A stretch of 7,599 bases of DNA from an uncultured Litorivicinus sp. (GCA_938091715.1 CALKMT010000065.1:1-7599), one strand, 5' to 3'; positions 1-5,869 are shown, counted from the stretch's first letter. Notes: generated by a model not told the origin, from the sequence alone. A program made the numbers and translations.

Positions 1-353
1 GAGATGTCCTTGGCGGCTTCCTCGGCGCATTCGTCCCAGGTCCGGACCGCGTGACCCACATCCAAACCCAAATCCCACAGGCTTTGCACAAAGGCCGACA
101 CCGGCTCCATCGCCGAATCGCTGTCCACGATGACCAATAAATCAACGTCCGACTGAGGGTAGACCTCTTGGCGGCCATAGCCACCCACTGCCAGCAGGGT
201 CAGCCCGTCGGGGTTGGCGGCTTGCCACAGGGTCAGGATCGCTTGATCGATTTGGTCCGAGCGACGCTGGGCCAATTCCAGGGCCGAGTGACCCTGTTTT
301 AGCGCATCAAATAGAGGCTCGAGGTCTTCCTTTAACTGGGCTTTCAAGCTCAT
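1..353 (-). CDS. glnD: Bifunctional PII uridylyltransferase/uridylyl-removing enzyme, N-terminal part (runs off the left edge)
   Basis: GlnD uridylylates the PII signalling protein (GlnB/GlnK) under nitrogen limitation and removes the UMP when glutamine is plentiful. Only the first 117 codons are present, out of about 890 residues in E. coli. They contain the nucleotidyltransferase signature: GGYGRQE at residues 57-63, then P66, S68, and the metal-binding pair D69 and D71. A downstream stretch, LWDLGLDVGHAVRTWDEC, also matches the family. The ATG at 353-351 overlaps the map stop codon (ATGA). It is the only possible start: upstream, this frame reaches a TGA about 17 codons away with no ATG, GTG or TTG between. 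No Shine-Dalgarno sequence is visible, so translation is probably coupled to map. The motif lies about 35 residues nearer the N-terminus than in E. coli, so the leader segment is short. The HD and ACT domains lie outside the window. Confidence 0.95.
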   Translation of the reverse strand, partial: MSLKAQLKEDLEPLFDALKQGHSALELAQRRSDQIDQAILTLWQAANPDGLTLLAVGGYGRQEVYPQSDVDLLVIVDSDSAMEPVSAFVQSLWDLGLDVGHAVRTWDECAEEAAKDI

Positions 354-1138
354 GATGACAGTCGCGGAAAGGTTTCTTCGTTCTCGCGATAGGTGAAAAT
401 TTCATACCCCGTGTTGGTCACCGCCAGGGTGTGTTCCCACTGGGCGCTGTGCTTACGGTCTTTGGTGATCACGGTCCAATCATCCCCCAGCAAGCGCACT
501 TGGCGGTTGCCCAGGTTAATCATCGGCTCGATGGTAAAGCACATGCCCGGCTTCAGCTCGGTGCCATGACCGGCCCGTCCGTAATGCAAAATCTGAGGGT
601 CCTCGTGGAACACCTGGCCAATCCCGTGGCCGCAGTACTCCCGAACCACGGAGTAGTTGTTCTTTTCGGCATGCTGTTGGATGACAAAGCCGATGTCGCC
701 CAATCGTGCGCCGGGCTTGACCTGTTCGATGCCCATGTACATGCACTCTTGAGTGATGCGCACCAGGCGTTCCAAGTGCGGGCGGGGCTTGCCGACAAAG
801 TACATTTTGCTGGTGTCGCCGTGGAACCCGTCCTTGATCACCGTGACGTCGATGTTGACGATGTCGCCGTCCTTTAAGATTTTGTCATCCGCGGGGATGC
901 CGTGGCACACCACGTGGTTGATCGAGGTGCAGCAACTGGCCGGGAAACCGTGATAACCCAGGGTCGCGGGAATGCCGCCTTGCACGTCAACGATGTGGTC
1001 ATGCACGATCTTGTCGATCGCCCCGGTGCTGACGCCAGGTTTGACGACATCGTCCAATAAAGTCAGGACCTCGGCCGCCAGTTTTCCAGCAACGCGCATG
1101 CCTTGAATTTGCTCAGGTGTTTTGTAATTGATCGACAC
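350..1138 (-). CDS. map: Methionine aminopeptidase type I
   Basis: Map is the cytosolic dinuclear-metal enzyme that removes the initiator methionine from new proteins when residue 2 is small. The product is 262 aa (264 in E. coli). All five metal ligands are visible: D97 (NIDVT), D108 (HGDTS), H171 (GHGIG), E204 (FTIEPM) and E235 (QWEHT). H79 and H178 are also present. With the GTG start at 1138-1136, these residues carry exactly the E. coli numbers, which is strong support for that start. A GGGAG Shine-Dalgarno on the minus strand (1149-1145) sits 6 nt upstream of it. The frame is open to an ATG at 1255, but that extension is not family-like, lacks an RBS and would run across the rpsB leader and promoter. 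The gene overlaps glnD by ATGA and is divergent from rpsB, as in E. coli. The extended HGF-PASCCTS substrate-pocket region (63-72) is normal for type Ia enzymes. Confidence 0.97.
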   Translation of the reverse strand: MSINYKTPEQIQGMRVAGKLAAEVLTLLDDVVKPGVSTGAIDKIVHDHIVDVQGGIPATLGYHGFPASCCTSINHVVCHGIPADDKILKDGDIVNIDVTVIKDGFHGDTSKMYFVGKPRPHLERLVRITQECMYMGIEQVKPGARLGDIGFVIQQHAEKNNYSVVREYCGHGIGQVFHEDPQILHYGRAGHGTELKPGMCFTIEPMINLGNRQVRLLGDDWTVITKDRKHSAQWEHTLAVTNTGYEIFTYRENEETFPRLSS

Positions 1139-1149
1139 AAAGGGCTCCC
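1139..1149 (-). promoter_or_regulatory. Ribosome binding site fixing the map GTG start
   Basis: On the minus strand GGGAG (1149-1145) lies 6 nt before GTG (1138-1136). It is the only good Shine-Dalgarno near the start of the family-like protein sequence and decides the GTG over the upstream ATG at 1255. The same bases belong to one copy of the 10-bp repeat AAGGGCTCCC described separately. Confidence 0.8.
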
Positions 1150-1162
1150 GTTTCGATGGCGC

Positions 1163-1168
1163 AGTATA
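1163..1168 (-). promoter_or_regulatory. Candidate -10 box of the map-glnD promoter
   Basis: On the minus strand TATACT (1168-1163) is followed by a GC-rich stretch, GCGCC, and predicts transcription starting near 1156, about 18 nt upstream of the map GTG. I see no good -35 hexamer at 16-18 bp upstream. The sequence there is A-rich (an AAAATAAAA tract), which could aid RNA polymerase binding. It is assigned by sequence and position only. Confidence 0.5.
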
Positions 1169-1198
1169 CCGTCTTTTATTTTGTCCCGTGACCCTGTT

Positions 1199-1223
1199 AA
1201 GGGCTCCCTTTCTCTGGGGGAGC
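1199..1223. repeat. Inverted repeat GCTCCC/GGGAGC in the -35 region of the rpsB promoter
   Basis: GCTCCC at 1203-1208 is matched by its exact complement GGGAGC at 1218-1223, with a 9-nt spacer. The right arm ends immediately upstream of the extended -10 of rpsB, so the element covers the -35 position. The left arm is part of AAGGGCTCCC (1199-1208), which is repeated exactly at 1140-1149 in the map leader. It could be an operator, a small hairpin, or chance in a GC-rich region; no regulator can be named from the sequence. Confidence 0.4.
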
Positions 1224-1224
1224 A

Positions 1225-1241
1225 TGGTATTCTCCGCGCCG
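1225..1241 (+). promoter_or_regulatory. rpsB promoter with extended -10 and GC-rich discriminator
   Basis: TGGTATTCT at 1225-1233 is an extended -10 (TGn followed by TATTCT, hexamer 1228-1233). It is followed by the discriminator CCGCGCC (1234-1240) and a likely start at G1241. No convincing -35 is seen at 17 bp spacing, which the extended -10 would compensate for. GC-rich discriminators are typical of ribosomal promoters under growth-rate and ppGpp control; that regulation is inferred here. This promoter probably drives rpsB and, by readthrough, the downstream cluster. Confidence 0.65.
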
Positions 1242-1357
1242 ACTTTTGTAGTCAACCAAATCCTCTGCCCGCGCAGCGTTCAAAGATGGGTGCCCCTCGG
1301 GGTTTCTTTGACGGTGGGCCAGAGTTGTTTGTTAACCCTGACAATAGGAAAACGACC
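1241..1357 (+). ncRNA. Structured 5' leader of rpsB (candidate S2 autoregulatory / t44-like RNA)
   Basis: The untranslated leader of about 117 nt can fold into one long stem. The outer helix pairs CTCTG (1263-1267) with CAGAG (1320-1324), then CCC (1268-1270) with GGG (1316-1318) past one bulged C. An internal loop follows. The inner helix pairs TCAAAGA (1280-1286) with TCTTTGA (1305-1311), and is capped by CCCC/GGGG (1293-1296 and 1299-1302). A small 5' hairpin GACT/AGTC (1241-1244 and 1250-1253) is also possible. GGGT (1288-1291) could pair with ACCC (1335-1338), close to the Shine-Dalgarno AGGA (1346-1349). In E. coli the rpsB leader mediates repression by free S2, and a small RNA (t44/tff) is annotated at the same place. 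Assignment to that family rests on position and foldability, not on a covariance search. Confidence 0.6.
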
Positions 1358-2128
1358 ATGAGCGTAGTCAGCATGCGCGATCTGCTAAAAGCAGGCGCAC
1401 ACTTCGGACACCAGACCCGTTATTGGAACCCCAAGATGTCGCAGTACATCTTTGGCGCCCGTAACTCGAGCCATATTATGAACCTCGAGCACACCGTTCC
1501 CGCACTGGAGCAGGCAGCCGAGTTCGTTTCTAACCTGGCCTCAAACAAGAACAAGGTTCTGTTTGTCGGCACCAAGCGCAGCGCCAGCAAAGTCGTCAAG
1601 ACCCAAGCCGAGCGTTGTGGCATGCCTTACGTCAACCACCGCTGGTTGGGTGGCATGTTGACCAACTACAAGACCTTGCGTCAGTCGATCAAAAAGCTGC
1701 GTGACCTGGAAACCAAGTCAACCGACGGCACGTTCGACAAGCTGAGCAAGAAAGAAGCCTTGGACATGACCCGCCAAATGGAAAAGCTAGAGCGTTCTGT
1801 GGGCGGCGTGAAAGACATGGGCGGCTTGCCTGACGCGATCTTTGTGATTGACGTGGATCACGAAGACATCGCGATCTTGGAAGCCCGCAAGCTGGGTATC
1901 CCCGTGATCGGCGTAGTAGACACCAACTCAAACCCTGACGGTGTCGACATTGTAATCCCGGGTAACGACGATGCGATCCGTGCGATCGACATCTACTCCC
2001 GCGTGATTGCAGACGCAGTGCTTTCTGGATCTGGCGCCGCTGCCATCGAGAGCGAATACGTCGAAGTGGCCGAGGAGGCCCCGGCGGCCGAGGGCGGCGA
2101 GGCTGACGAAGCTAAAACCGACGCCTAG
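1358..2128 (+). CDS. rpsB: 30S ribosomal protein S2
   Basis: S2 is a structural protein of the small subunit, assembled late with S1 near the mRNA exit side. The product is 256 aa (241 in E. coli). Family landmarks are the N-terminal SMRDLLKAGAHFGHQTRYWNPKM region (residues 5-27), NHRWLGGMLTN, a charged helical hairpin rich in K and E (roughly 100-160), KDMGGLPDAIFVID, and the near-invariant DTNSNPDGVD and PGNDDAIRA. The ATG at 1358 has AGGA 8 nt upstream and gives the family N-terminus. The frame is open further upstream, but that part covers the promoter and leader. The C-terminus ends in an acidic, Ala/Glu-rich tail of about 25 residues (many E, A and D), roughly 15 residues longer than in E. 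coli and probably disordered. It is the first gene of the rightward cluster, probably autoregulated through its leader. Confidence 0.98.
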   Translation: MSVVSMRDLLKAGAHFGHQTRYWNPKMSQYIFGARNSSHIMNLEHTVPALEQAAEFVSNLASNKNKVLFVGTKRSASKVVKTQAERCGMPYVNHRWLGGMLTNYKTLRQSIKKLRDLETKSTDGTFDKLSKKEALDMTRQMEKLERSVGGVKDMGGLPDAIFVIDVDHEDIAILEARKLGIPVIGVVDTNSNPDGVDIVIPGNDDAIRAIDIYSRVIADAVLSGSGAAAIESEYVEVAEEAPAAEGGEADEAKTDA

Positions 2129-2163
2129 GTAAGCAAAGGGGGCCTAGGCCCCCTTACTTTTAT
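2129..2163 (+). terminator. Terminator-like hairpin (attenuator) between rpsB and tsf
   Basis: The palindrome GGGGGCCTAGGCCCCC at 2138-2153 can form a 6-bp GC stem with a CTAG loop. It is extended by two A-T pairs (AA 2136-2137 with TT 2154-2155) and possibly by GTAA/TTAC. The following ACTTTTATTA is T-rich but interrupted. This looks like a leaky terminator that lets a fraction of transcripts continue into tsf, which would fit needing more S2 than EF-Ts message or mark a processing site. tsf has no clear promoter of its own in the 67-nt gap, so full termination is unlikely. Confidence 0.65.
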
Positions 2164-2195
2164 TACAGAATTGAAAACTTAGTTGGAGAATTCAC

Positions 2196-3041
2196 ATGGC
2201 ACAGATTTCTGCGTCTTTGGTTAAAGAACTGCGCGAGCGCACTGGCTTGGGCATGATGGAATGCAAAAAAGCCCTGGTTGAACAAAACGGCGACATCGAC
2301 GCTGCGATTGATCACCTGCGCAAGTCCTCGGGCATGAAGGCCGCTAAAAAGGCCGGTCGTGTTGCAGCCGACGGCGTTATCCGCGCGTCCGGTGGTTACA
2401 TGGTTGAAATCAACTCCGAGACCGACTTCGTGGCCCGTGACGACAACTTCGCCGCCTTTGCTGACAACGTCGTAGCCGCCGTGGCTGCCGCTGGCAGCAC
2501 TGACGTCGCCGCGGTCATGAGCGGTGACTTGGAAAACGCCCGTGAAGCCTTGGTCCAAAAGATCGGTGAAAACATCACCGTTCGTCGTATCGCGAACGTC
2601 GCAGGCGACGTGGTGGGTAACTACGTCCACGGCAACAACCGTATCGGCGTGTTGGTGGCCTTAAAAGGTGGCGACGAGGCCTTGGCCCGTGACGTGGCCA
2701 TGCACGTAGCAGCGGTTAACCCGCAGTTCGTCAAATCTGACGACGTGCCTTCGGACGTGATCGACAAGGAAAAGGAGATCTTCTCTGCCCAGGCCGCTGA
2801 ATCTGGCAAGCCTGCCGAGATCATCGAAAAGATGGTCGGTGGACGTATTCGTAAGTTCCTGGCTGAAATCAGTTTGGTCGACCAGCCCTTCGTCAAAGAC
2901 CCCGACGTCACCGTCGGCAAGTTGGTCGCGAATTCTGGCGCTGAAGTCATCAGCTTCGTACGTTACGAAGTCGGTGAGGGCATCGAGAAAGAAGAAATCG
3001 ATTTCGCCACCGAAGTGATGCAACAAGCCCGCGGCGAATAA
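2196..3041 (+). CDS. tsf: Translation elongation factor Ts
   Basis: EF-Ts is the cytosolic nucleotide exchange factor that releases GDP from EF-Tu. The product is 281 aa (283 in E. coli). The N-terminal UBA-like domain (about residues 1-55) carries the signature LVKELRERTGLGMMECKKAL (8-27). The core domain begins with the exchange motif T76-D77-F78-V79, which in E. coli inserts near the Mg site of EF-Tu. Later landmarks are GENITVRR, HGNNRIGVLV, and the C-terminal GEGIEKEEIDFATEV. The start ATG has GGAG 7 nt upstream. tsf follows rpsB after a terminator-like hairpin, the usual bacterial pairing, and is followed by pyrH after 11 nt. Nothing is missing or unusual. Confidence 0.98.
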   Translation: MAQISASLVKELRERTGLGMMECKKALVEQNGDIDAAIDHLRKSSGMKAAKKAGRVAADGVIRASGGYMVEINSETDFVARDDNFAAFADNVVAAVAAAGSTDVAAVMSGDLENAREALVQKIGENITVRRIANVAGDVVGNYVHGNNRIGVLVALKGGDEALARDVAMHVAAVNPQFVKSDDVPSDVIDKEKEIFSAQAAESGKPAEIIEKMVGGRIRKFLAEISLVDQPFVKDPDVTVGKLVANSGAEVISFVRYEVGEGIEKEEIDFATEVMQQARGE

Positions 3042-3052
3042 AGGAGACACCC

Positions 3053-3772
3053 ATGGTTGATCGGACCAGCAAGTACAAGCGAATCCTGTTGAAGCTGAGT
3101 GGCGAGGCGTTAGCCGGCGACGAGGCCTTTGGCATCAAGCCCGAAGTATTGGATCGCATGGCCTTGGAAATCGGTCAGCTGGTGGGTGTTGGCGTGCAAG
3201 TGGGCTTGGTCGTGGGCGGGGGCAACCTGTTCCGCGGCGCGGCCCTGAACGCAGCAGGCCTGGATCGTGTTGCCGGTGACCACATGGGTATGCTGGCCAC
3301 GGTCATGAACGGCCTGGCGCTGCGCGATTCACTCGAACGCAGCAATATCTCCACCCACATCATGAGCGCCATTCCGATGGACGGTGTGGTGGAGCACTAC
3401 GATCACCGCCGCGCCATGCGCTATCTAAACAGCGGTGATGTGGTGATCTTCTCTGCAGGAACGGGTAATCCGTTCTTTACCACCGATTCTGCCGCCTGCC
3501 TGCGGGCCATCGAAATCGATGCCGATTTGATGCTCAAGGCCACCAAGGTGGACGGCGTGTATTCCGACGATCCGGTGAAAAACCCCGACGCCACGCGTTT
3601 CGATCGCTTGACGTATGATGAGGTGCTGGCCCGCCAACTGGGGGTCATGGATTTGACCGCGATCTGCTTGGCACGGGATCACAGCCTGCCGGTTCGTGTC
3701 TTTGACATGAACGAGTCGGGCTCGCTGGCGCGGGCCGTTTTGGGCGCCAACGAAGGCACCCTGATCGAATAA
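3053..3772 (+). CDS. pyrH: UMP kinase (uridylate kinase)
   Basis: PyrH phosphorylates UMP to UDP with ATP, the committed step toward UTP and CTP. It forms a cytosolic hexamer of the amino-acid-kinase fold. The product is 239 aa (241 in E. coli). Visible motifs are the phosphate-binding KLSGEAL (residues 14-20), the glycine loop GGGNLFRG (55-62), the UMP-site GDHMGML (75-81, D76 matching E. coli D77), and SAGTGNPFFTTDSAA (134-148). LKATKVDGVYS and the ARDHSLPVRVFDMN segment near the C-terminus complete the family pattern. The ATG has AAGGAG 6 nt upstream and lies 11 nt after the tsf stop. The family is typically activated by GTP and inhibited by UTP; I see no departure from the usual residues. 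Its CTP product line also supplies CdsA downstream. Confidence 0.98.
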   Translation: MVDRTSKYKRILLKLSGEALAGDEAFGIKPEVLDRMALEIGQLVGVGVQVGLVVGGGNLFRGAALNAAGLDRVAGDHMGMLATVMNGLALRDSLERSNISTHIMSAIPMDGVVEHYDHRRAMRYLNSGDVVIFSAGTGNPFFTTDSAACLRAIEIDADLMLKATKVDGVYSDDPVKNPDATRFDRLTYDEVLARQLGVMDLTAICLARDHSLPVRVFDMNESGSLARAVLGANEGTLIE

Positions 3773-3783
3773 CGAGGTTTTTG

Positions 3784-4341
3784 ATGCTCAACGAATTGAA
3801 ACAAGACGCGCAAGAGCGCATGGCCAAAACCGTCGAGGCGTTGTCTCATCAGTTGGCCAAAATCCGCACGGGCCGCGCGACCCCGGCGATTTTGGACGCG
3901 GTCAAGGTCGACTATTACGGCTCGGACACGCCGATTGCCCAGGTCGCCCAGGTCAAGGTCGAGGACGCCCGCACGCTGGCCGTCACTCCCTGGGAAAAGA
4001 ACATGGTACCGGTCATCGAAAAGGCCATCCTGACCTCGGACTTGGGCCTGAACCCCTCGACCGCCGGTGAAGTGATTCGTGTGCCTATGCCTCCGTTGAC
4101 CGAAGAAACCCGCAAGGGCTACGTCAAACAAGCCAAGGCCGAAGCCGAGCAAAGCCGTATTTCTGTGCGCAACATCCGCCGGGACGTATTGGCGGACGTC
4201 AAGTCGCTGCTCAAGGACAAGGACATCTCCGAGGACGACGAACGCCGGACCGGGGACGAAGTGCAAAAAATCACCGACAAATACGTCGCCGAGATCGATT
4301 CGATGTTGGCCGTCAAGGAAAAAGACCTCCTCGAGGTATAG
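3784..4341 (+). CDS. frr: Ribosome recycling factor
   Basis: RRF works with EF-G to split post-termination ribosomes so that the subunits can be reused. It is a cytosolic two-domain protein: a three-helix bundle plus a small beta/alpha/beta domain (roughly residues 30-105). The product is 185 aa, exactly the E. coli length. Family motifs include KIRTGRA (26-32), SDLGLNP (85-91), RVPMPPLTEE (99-108), and the conserved arginines of the long helix, R129 and R132 in VRNIRRD, at the same numbers as in E. coli. Acidic KDKDISEDDERR follows. The ATG at 3784 has GAGG 6 nt upstream. A TTG at 3781 is in frame, but it is too close to the Shine-Dalgarno and would add one residue beyond the family length. 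It lies 11 nt after pyrH and 2 nt before uppS. Confidence 0.98.
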   Translation: MLNELKQDAQERMAKTVEALSHQLAKIRTGRATPAILDAVKVDYYGSDTPIAQVAQVKVEDARTLAVTPWEKNMVPVIEKAILTSDLGLNPSTAGEVIRVPMPPLTEETRKGYVKQAKAEAEQSRISVRNIRRDVLADVKSLLKDKDISEDDERRTGDEVQKITDKYVAEIDSMLAVKEKDLLEV

Positions 4342-4343
4342 TG

Positions 4344-5060
4344 ATGACGGCGATGACGCCTGCGCACGTGGCCATCATCATGGATGGCAACAATCGCTGG
4401 GCCAAAAAGCAGGGCAAGGCAGGACTCGCCGGCCACAAAGCGGGCGGCGAATCTGTCCAGCATGTGACCGATGCAGCCATTGCCGCCGGCATTCCTTTTC
4501 TGACCCTGTTTGCGTTCTCCTCTGAAAACTGGTCGCGCCCGGCTGCGGAAGTCCGCGGCCTGATGGAATTATTTGCCACCACCCTAAAACGTGACGTGCC
4601 GAACCTGATCGAGCGCGGCGTTCGCCTGCGCGTGGTCGGCCGGCGGGATCGTTTGTCCGATCGTCTGGTGCGTCTGATCAAAAATGCCGAACAGGCGACC
4701 CGCGAGGGCCGGGTCATTACCGTGACATTGGCGGTGGATTACGGCGGCCGTTGGGATTTGCTGCAGGCTGCACAAGCCCTGGCCGCGGCCGGTGGCCCCC
4801 GGGATCTGGACGACGAGGTGGCGTTGGCGAATCATCTGGCCCTGGCCTATGCCCCCGAGGTGGATCTGTTGATTCGCACCGGCGGGGAACAACGCATCAG
4901 CAACTTTCTGCTGTGGCAAAGCGCCTATGCCGAGTTGGTTTTTGACGCGACCTTGTGGCCGGATTTTGGTGCCGAGGCCTTTGACCGTTGCCTGGCCGAA
5001 TACCACGGCCGAGAGCGCCGCTTTGGTATGACCAGCGAACAACTGCAGGCCGGCTCGTGA
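4344..5060 (+). CDS. uppS: Undecaprenyl diphosphate synthase (cis-prenyltransferase)
   Basis: UppS condenses farnesyl diphosphate with eight isopentenyl diphosphates to make the C55 carrier for peptidoglycan and other envelope polymers, at the inner face of the membrane. The product is 238 aa. The catalytic aspartate is D14 in MDGNNRWAKK, followed by H31, then FSSENWSRP (58-66, with E61, N62, W63 and R65). The C-terminal IPP site is R178-TGGE-QR184-ISNFLLWQ, with E197. Two local departures from E. coli: G27 replaces Arg39, and D132 in VDYGGRWD replaces the usual Asn of NYGG. I chose ATG 4344 because GAGG (4333-4336) is 7 nt upstream; GTG 4341 and ATG 4353 are worse spaced. It starts 2 nt after frr and overlaps cdsA by GTGA. 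Its allylic substrate derives from the MEP pathway, to which dxr downstream belongs. Confidence 0.96.
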   Translation: MTAMTPAHVAIIMDGNNRWAKKQGKAGLAGHKAGGESVQHVTDAAIAAGIPFLTLFAFSSENWSRPAAEVRGLMELFATTLKRDVPNLIERGVRLRVVGRRDRLSDRLVRLIKNAEQATREGRVITVTLAVDYGGRWDLLQAAQALAAAGGPRDLDDEVALANHLALAYAPEVDLLIRTGGEQRISNFLLWQSAYAELVFDATLWPDFGAEAFDRCLAEYHGRERRFGMTSEQLQAGS

Positions 5061-5869
5061 CCTGGGTCCGTTTCCTGACCGCGATCATCATTGCGCCTCC
5101 CGTGTTGCTTGGCGTCTTTATGCTGGCCCCGCGTTTTTTTGCGGTTATGGTCGGCATTATTATTTTGCTCGGCGCCTGGGAATGGAGCCGCTTGGCGGGC
5201 TTGGATTCGCGCCGGCATCGTCTGATCTTTGCCGCCGGTATCGCCCTGGCGCTGTGGTCGGTGTGGCTGATCCCGGACAGTTTGAAAATGGGCATCCTGC
5301 TTTTGGGGGTGGCCTGGTGGGGCGTCTCGTTGGGATTGGTCATTGGCTATCCCCTGTCGCTGGATAACTGGCGTGGGCCCTGGCGCAAGCTCATCACGGG
5401 TTGGCTGGTGCTGATTCCGGCTTGGACCGGGATGGTGGTATTGAAGTCCCATCCCGATGCGGATTGGTTGCTGGGTCTGTTGCTGTTTTTGGTTTGGGGC
5501 GCGGATATCGGTGCCTATTTCGCTGGGCGCAAATTCGGCCACACCAAGTTGGCACCGCAGGTGTCACCAGGCAAAAGCTGGGAAGGCGTTTGGGGTGGCG
5601 TGGCCCTGGGGCTCTTGGTCACCGTGCTGGTTGGTTGGTGGCGCGACTTTCAAGGCAGCGAGGCCTGGGTCGGTTTGTTGGTGACCTGCGCGGTCACCAT
5701 GGCGGCCAGTGTGCTGGGCGATCTGTATGAAAGCGTGATCAAGCGTCAAAGCGGCTTCAAAGACAGCGGCCAACTGCTGCCAGGCCATGGCGGCATTATG
5801 GACCGCATCGACTCCTTGACGGCGGCGGCACCGATCTTTGCCCTGTGCGTTATGGCGGGGGCTTTTTGA
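5057..5869 (+). CDS. cdsA: Phosphatidate cytidylyltransferase (CDP-diacylglycerol synthase)
   Basis: CdsA is an inner-membrane enzyme that makes CDP-diacylglycerol from phosphatidic acid and CTP, the branch point for all major phospholipids. The product is 270 aa (285 in E. coli), very hydrophobic, with about seven or eight membrane segments (for example residues 4-25, 28-48, 56-73, 79-98, 112-129 and 137-157). The family motif GADIGAYFAGRKFG (148-161) leads into SPGKSWEG (170-177). The C-terminal signature (226-252) is complete: S226, K229-R230, K235-D236, H244-GG and D249-R-x-D252. The GTG start at 5057 overlaps the uppS stop (GTGA) and gives a normal membrane-insertion N-terminus, with a weak AGG 7 nt upstream. 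The longer frame from TTG 4988 only adds an Arg/Pro-rich stretch encoded inside uppS. Translation is probably coupled to uppS. Confidence 0.96.
   Translation: MTWVRFLTAIIIAPPVLLGVFMLAPRFFAVMVGIIILLGAWEWSRLAGLDSRRHRLIFAAGIALALWSVWLIPDSLKMGILLLGVAWWGVSLGLVIGYPLSLDNWRGPWRKLITGWLVLIPAWTGMVVLKSHPDADWLLGLLLFLVWGADIGAYFAGRKFGHTKLAPQVSPGKSWEGVWGGVALGLLVTVLVGWWRDFQGSEAWVGLLVTCAVTMAASVLGDLYESVIKRQSGFKDSGQLLPGHGGIMDRIDSLTAAAPIFALCVMAGAF

Noticed and set aside
1163..1170. GTATAC palindrome as a bidirectional -10 serving the plus strand too
   Set aside because: The plus-strand version (TATACC) lacks a spaced -35 or TGn extension, and a much better rpsB -10 lies at 1228-1233.
1139..1255. N-terminal extension of map to an ATG at 1255
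   Set aside because: The extra 39 residues are not family-like, have no RBS, and would read through the rpsB leader and promoter. The GTG start restores exact E. coli residue numbering.
1103..1357. N-terminal extension of rpsB upstream of ATG 1358
   Set aside because: The frame is open by chance across the promoter and structured leader. The ATG at 1358 has a proper Shine-Dalgarno and the conserved S2 N-terminus.
2163..2630. Open frame of 155 codons on the minus strand opposite tsf
   Set aside because: It is a shadow of the well-supported tsf gene, with no RBS or family resemblance.
3679..4266. Open frame of 195 codons on the minus strand opposite frr
   Set aside because: It is the antisense shadow of frr and pyrH, with no recognisable domain or RBS. 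Long antisense frames are common opposite GC-rich genes.
4988..5056. Upstream TTG start for cdsA
   Set aside because: It would add 23 Arg/Pro-rich residues encoded within uppS that do not resemble CdsA N-termini. The GTG overlapping the uppS stop fits better.
4925..5542. Open frame of 205 codons on the minus strand opposite uppS and cdsA
   Set aside because: Its composition, rich in Gln, Pro, Arg and His, is what hydrophobic membrane codons give in reverse. It has no domain or start signals.
5857..5868. G-run followed by T-run at the cdsA end as a terminator
   Set aside because: There is no inverted repeat before the T-run. It lies inside the coding end of cdsA and is better read as the start region of dxr.
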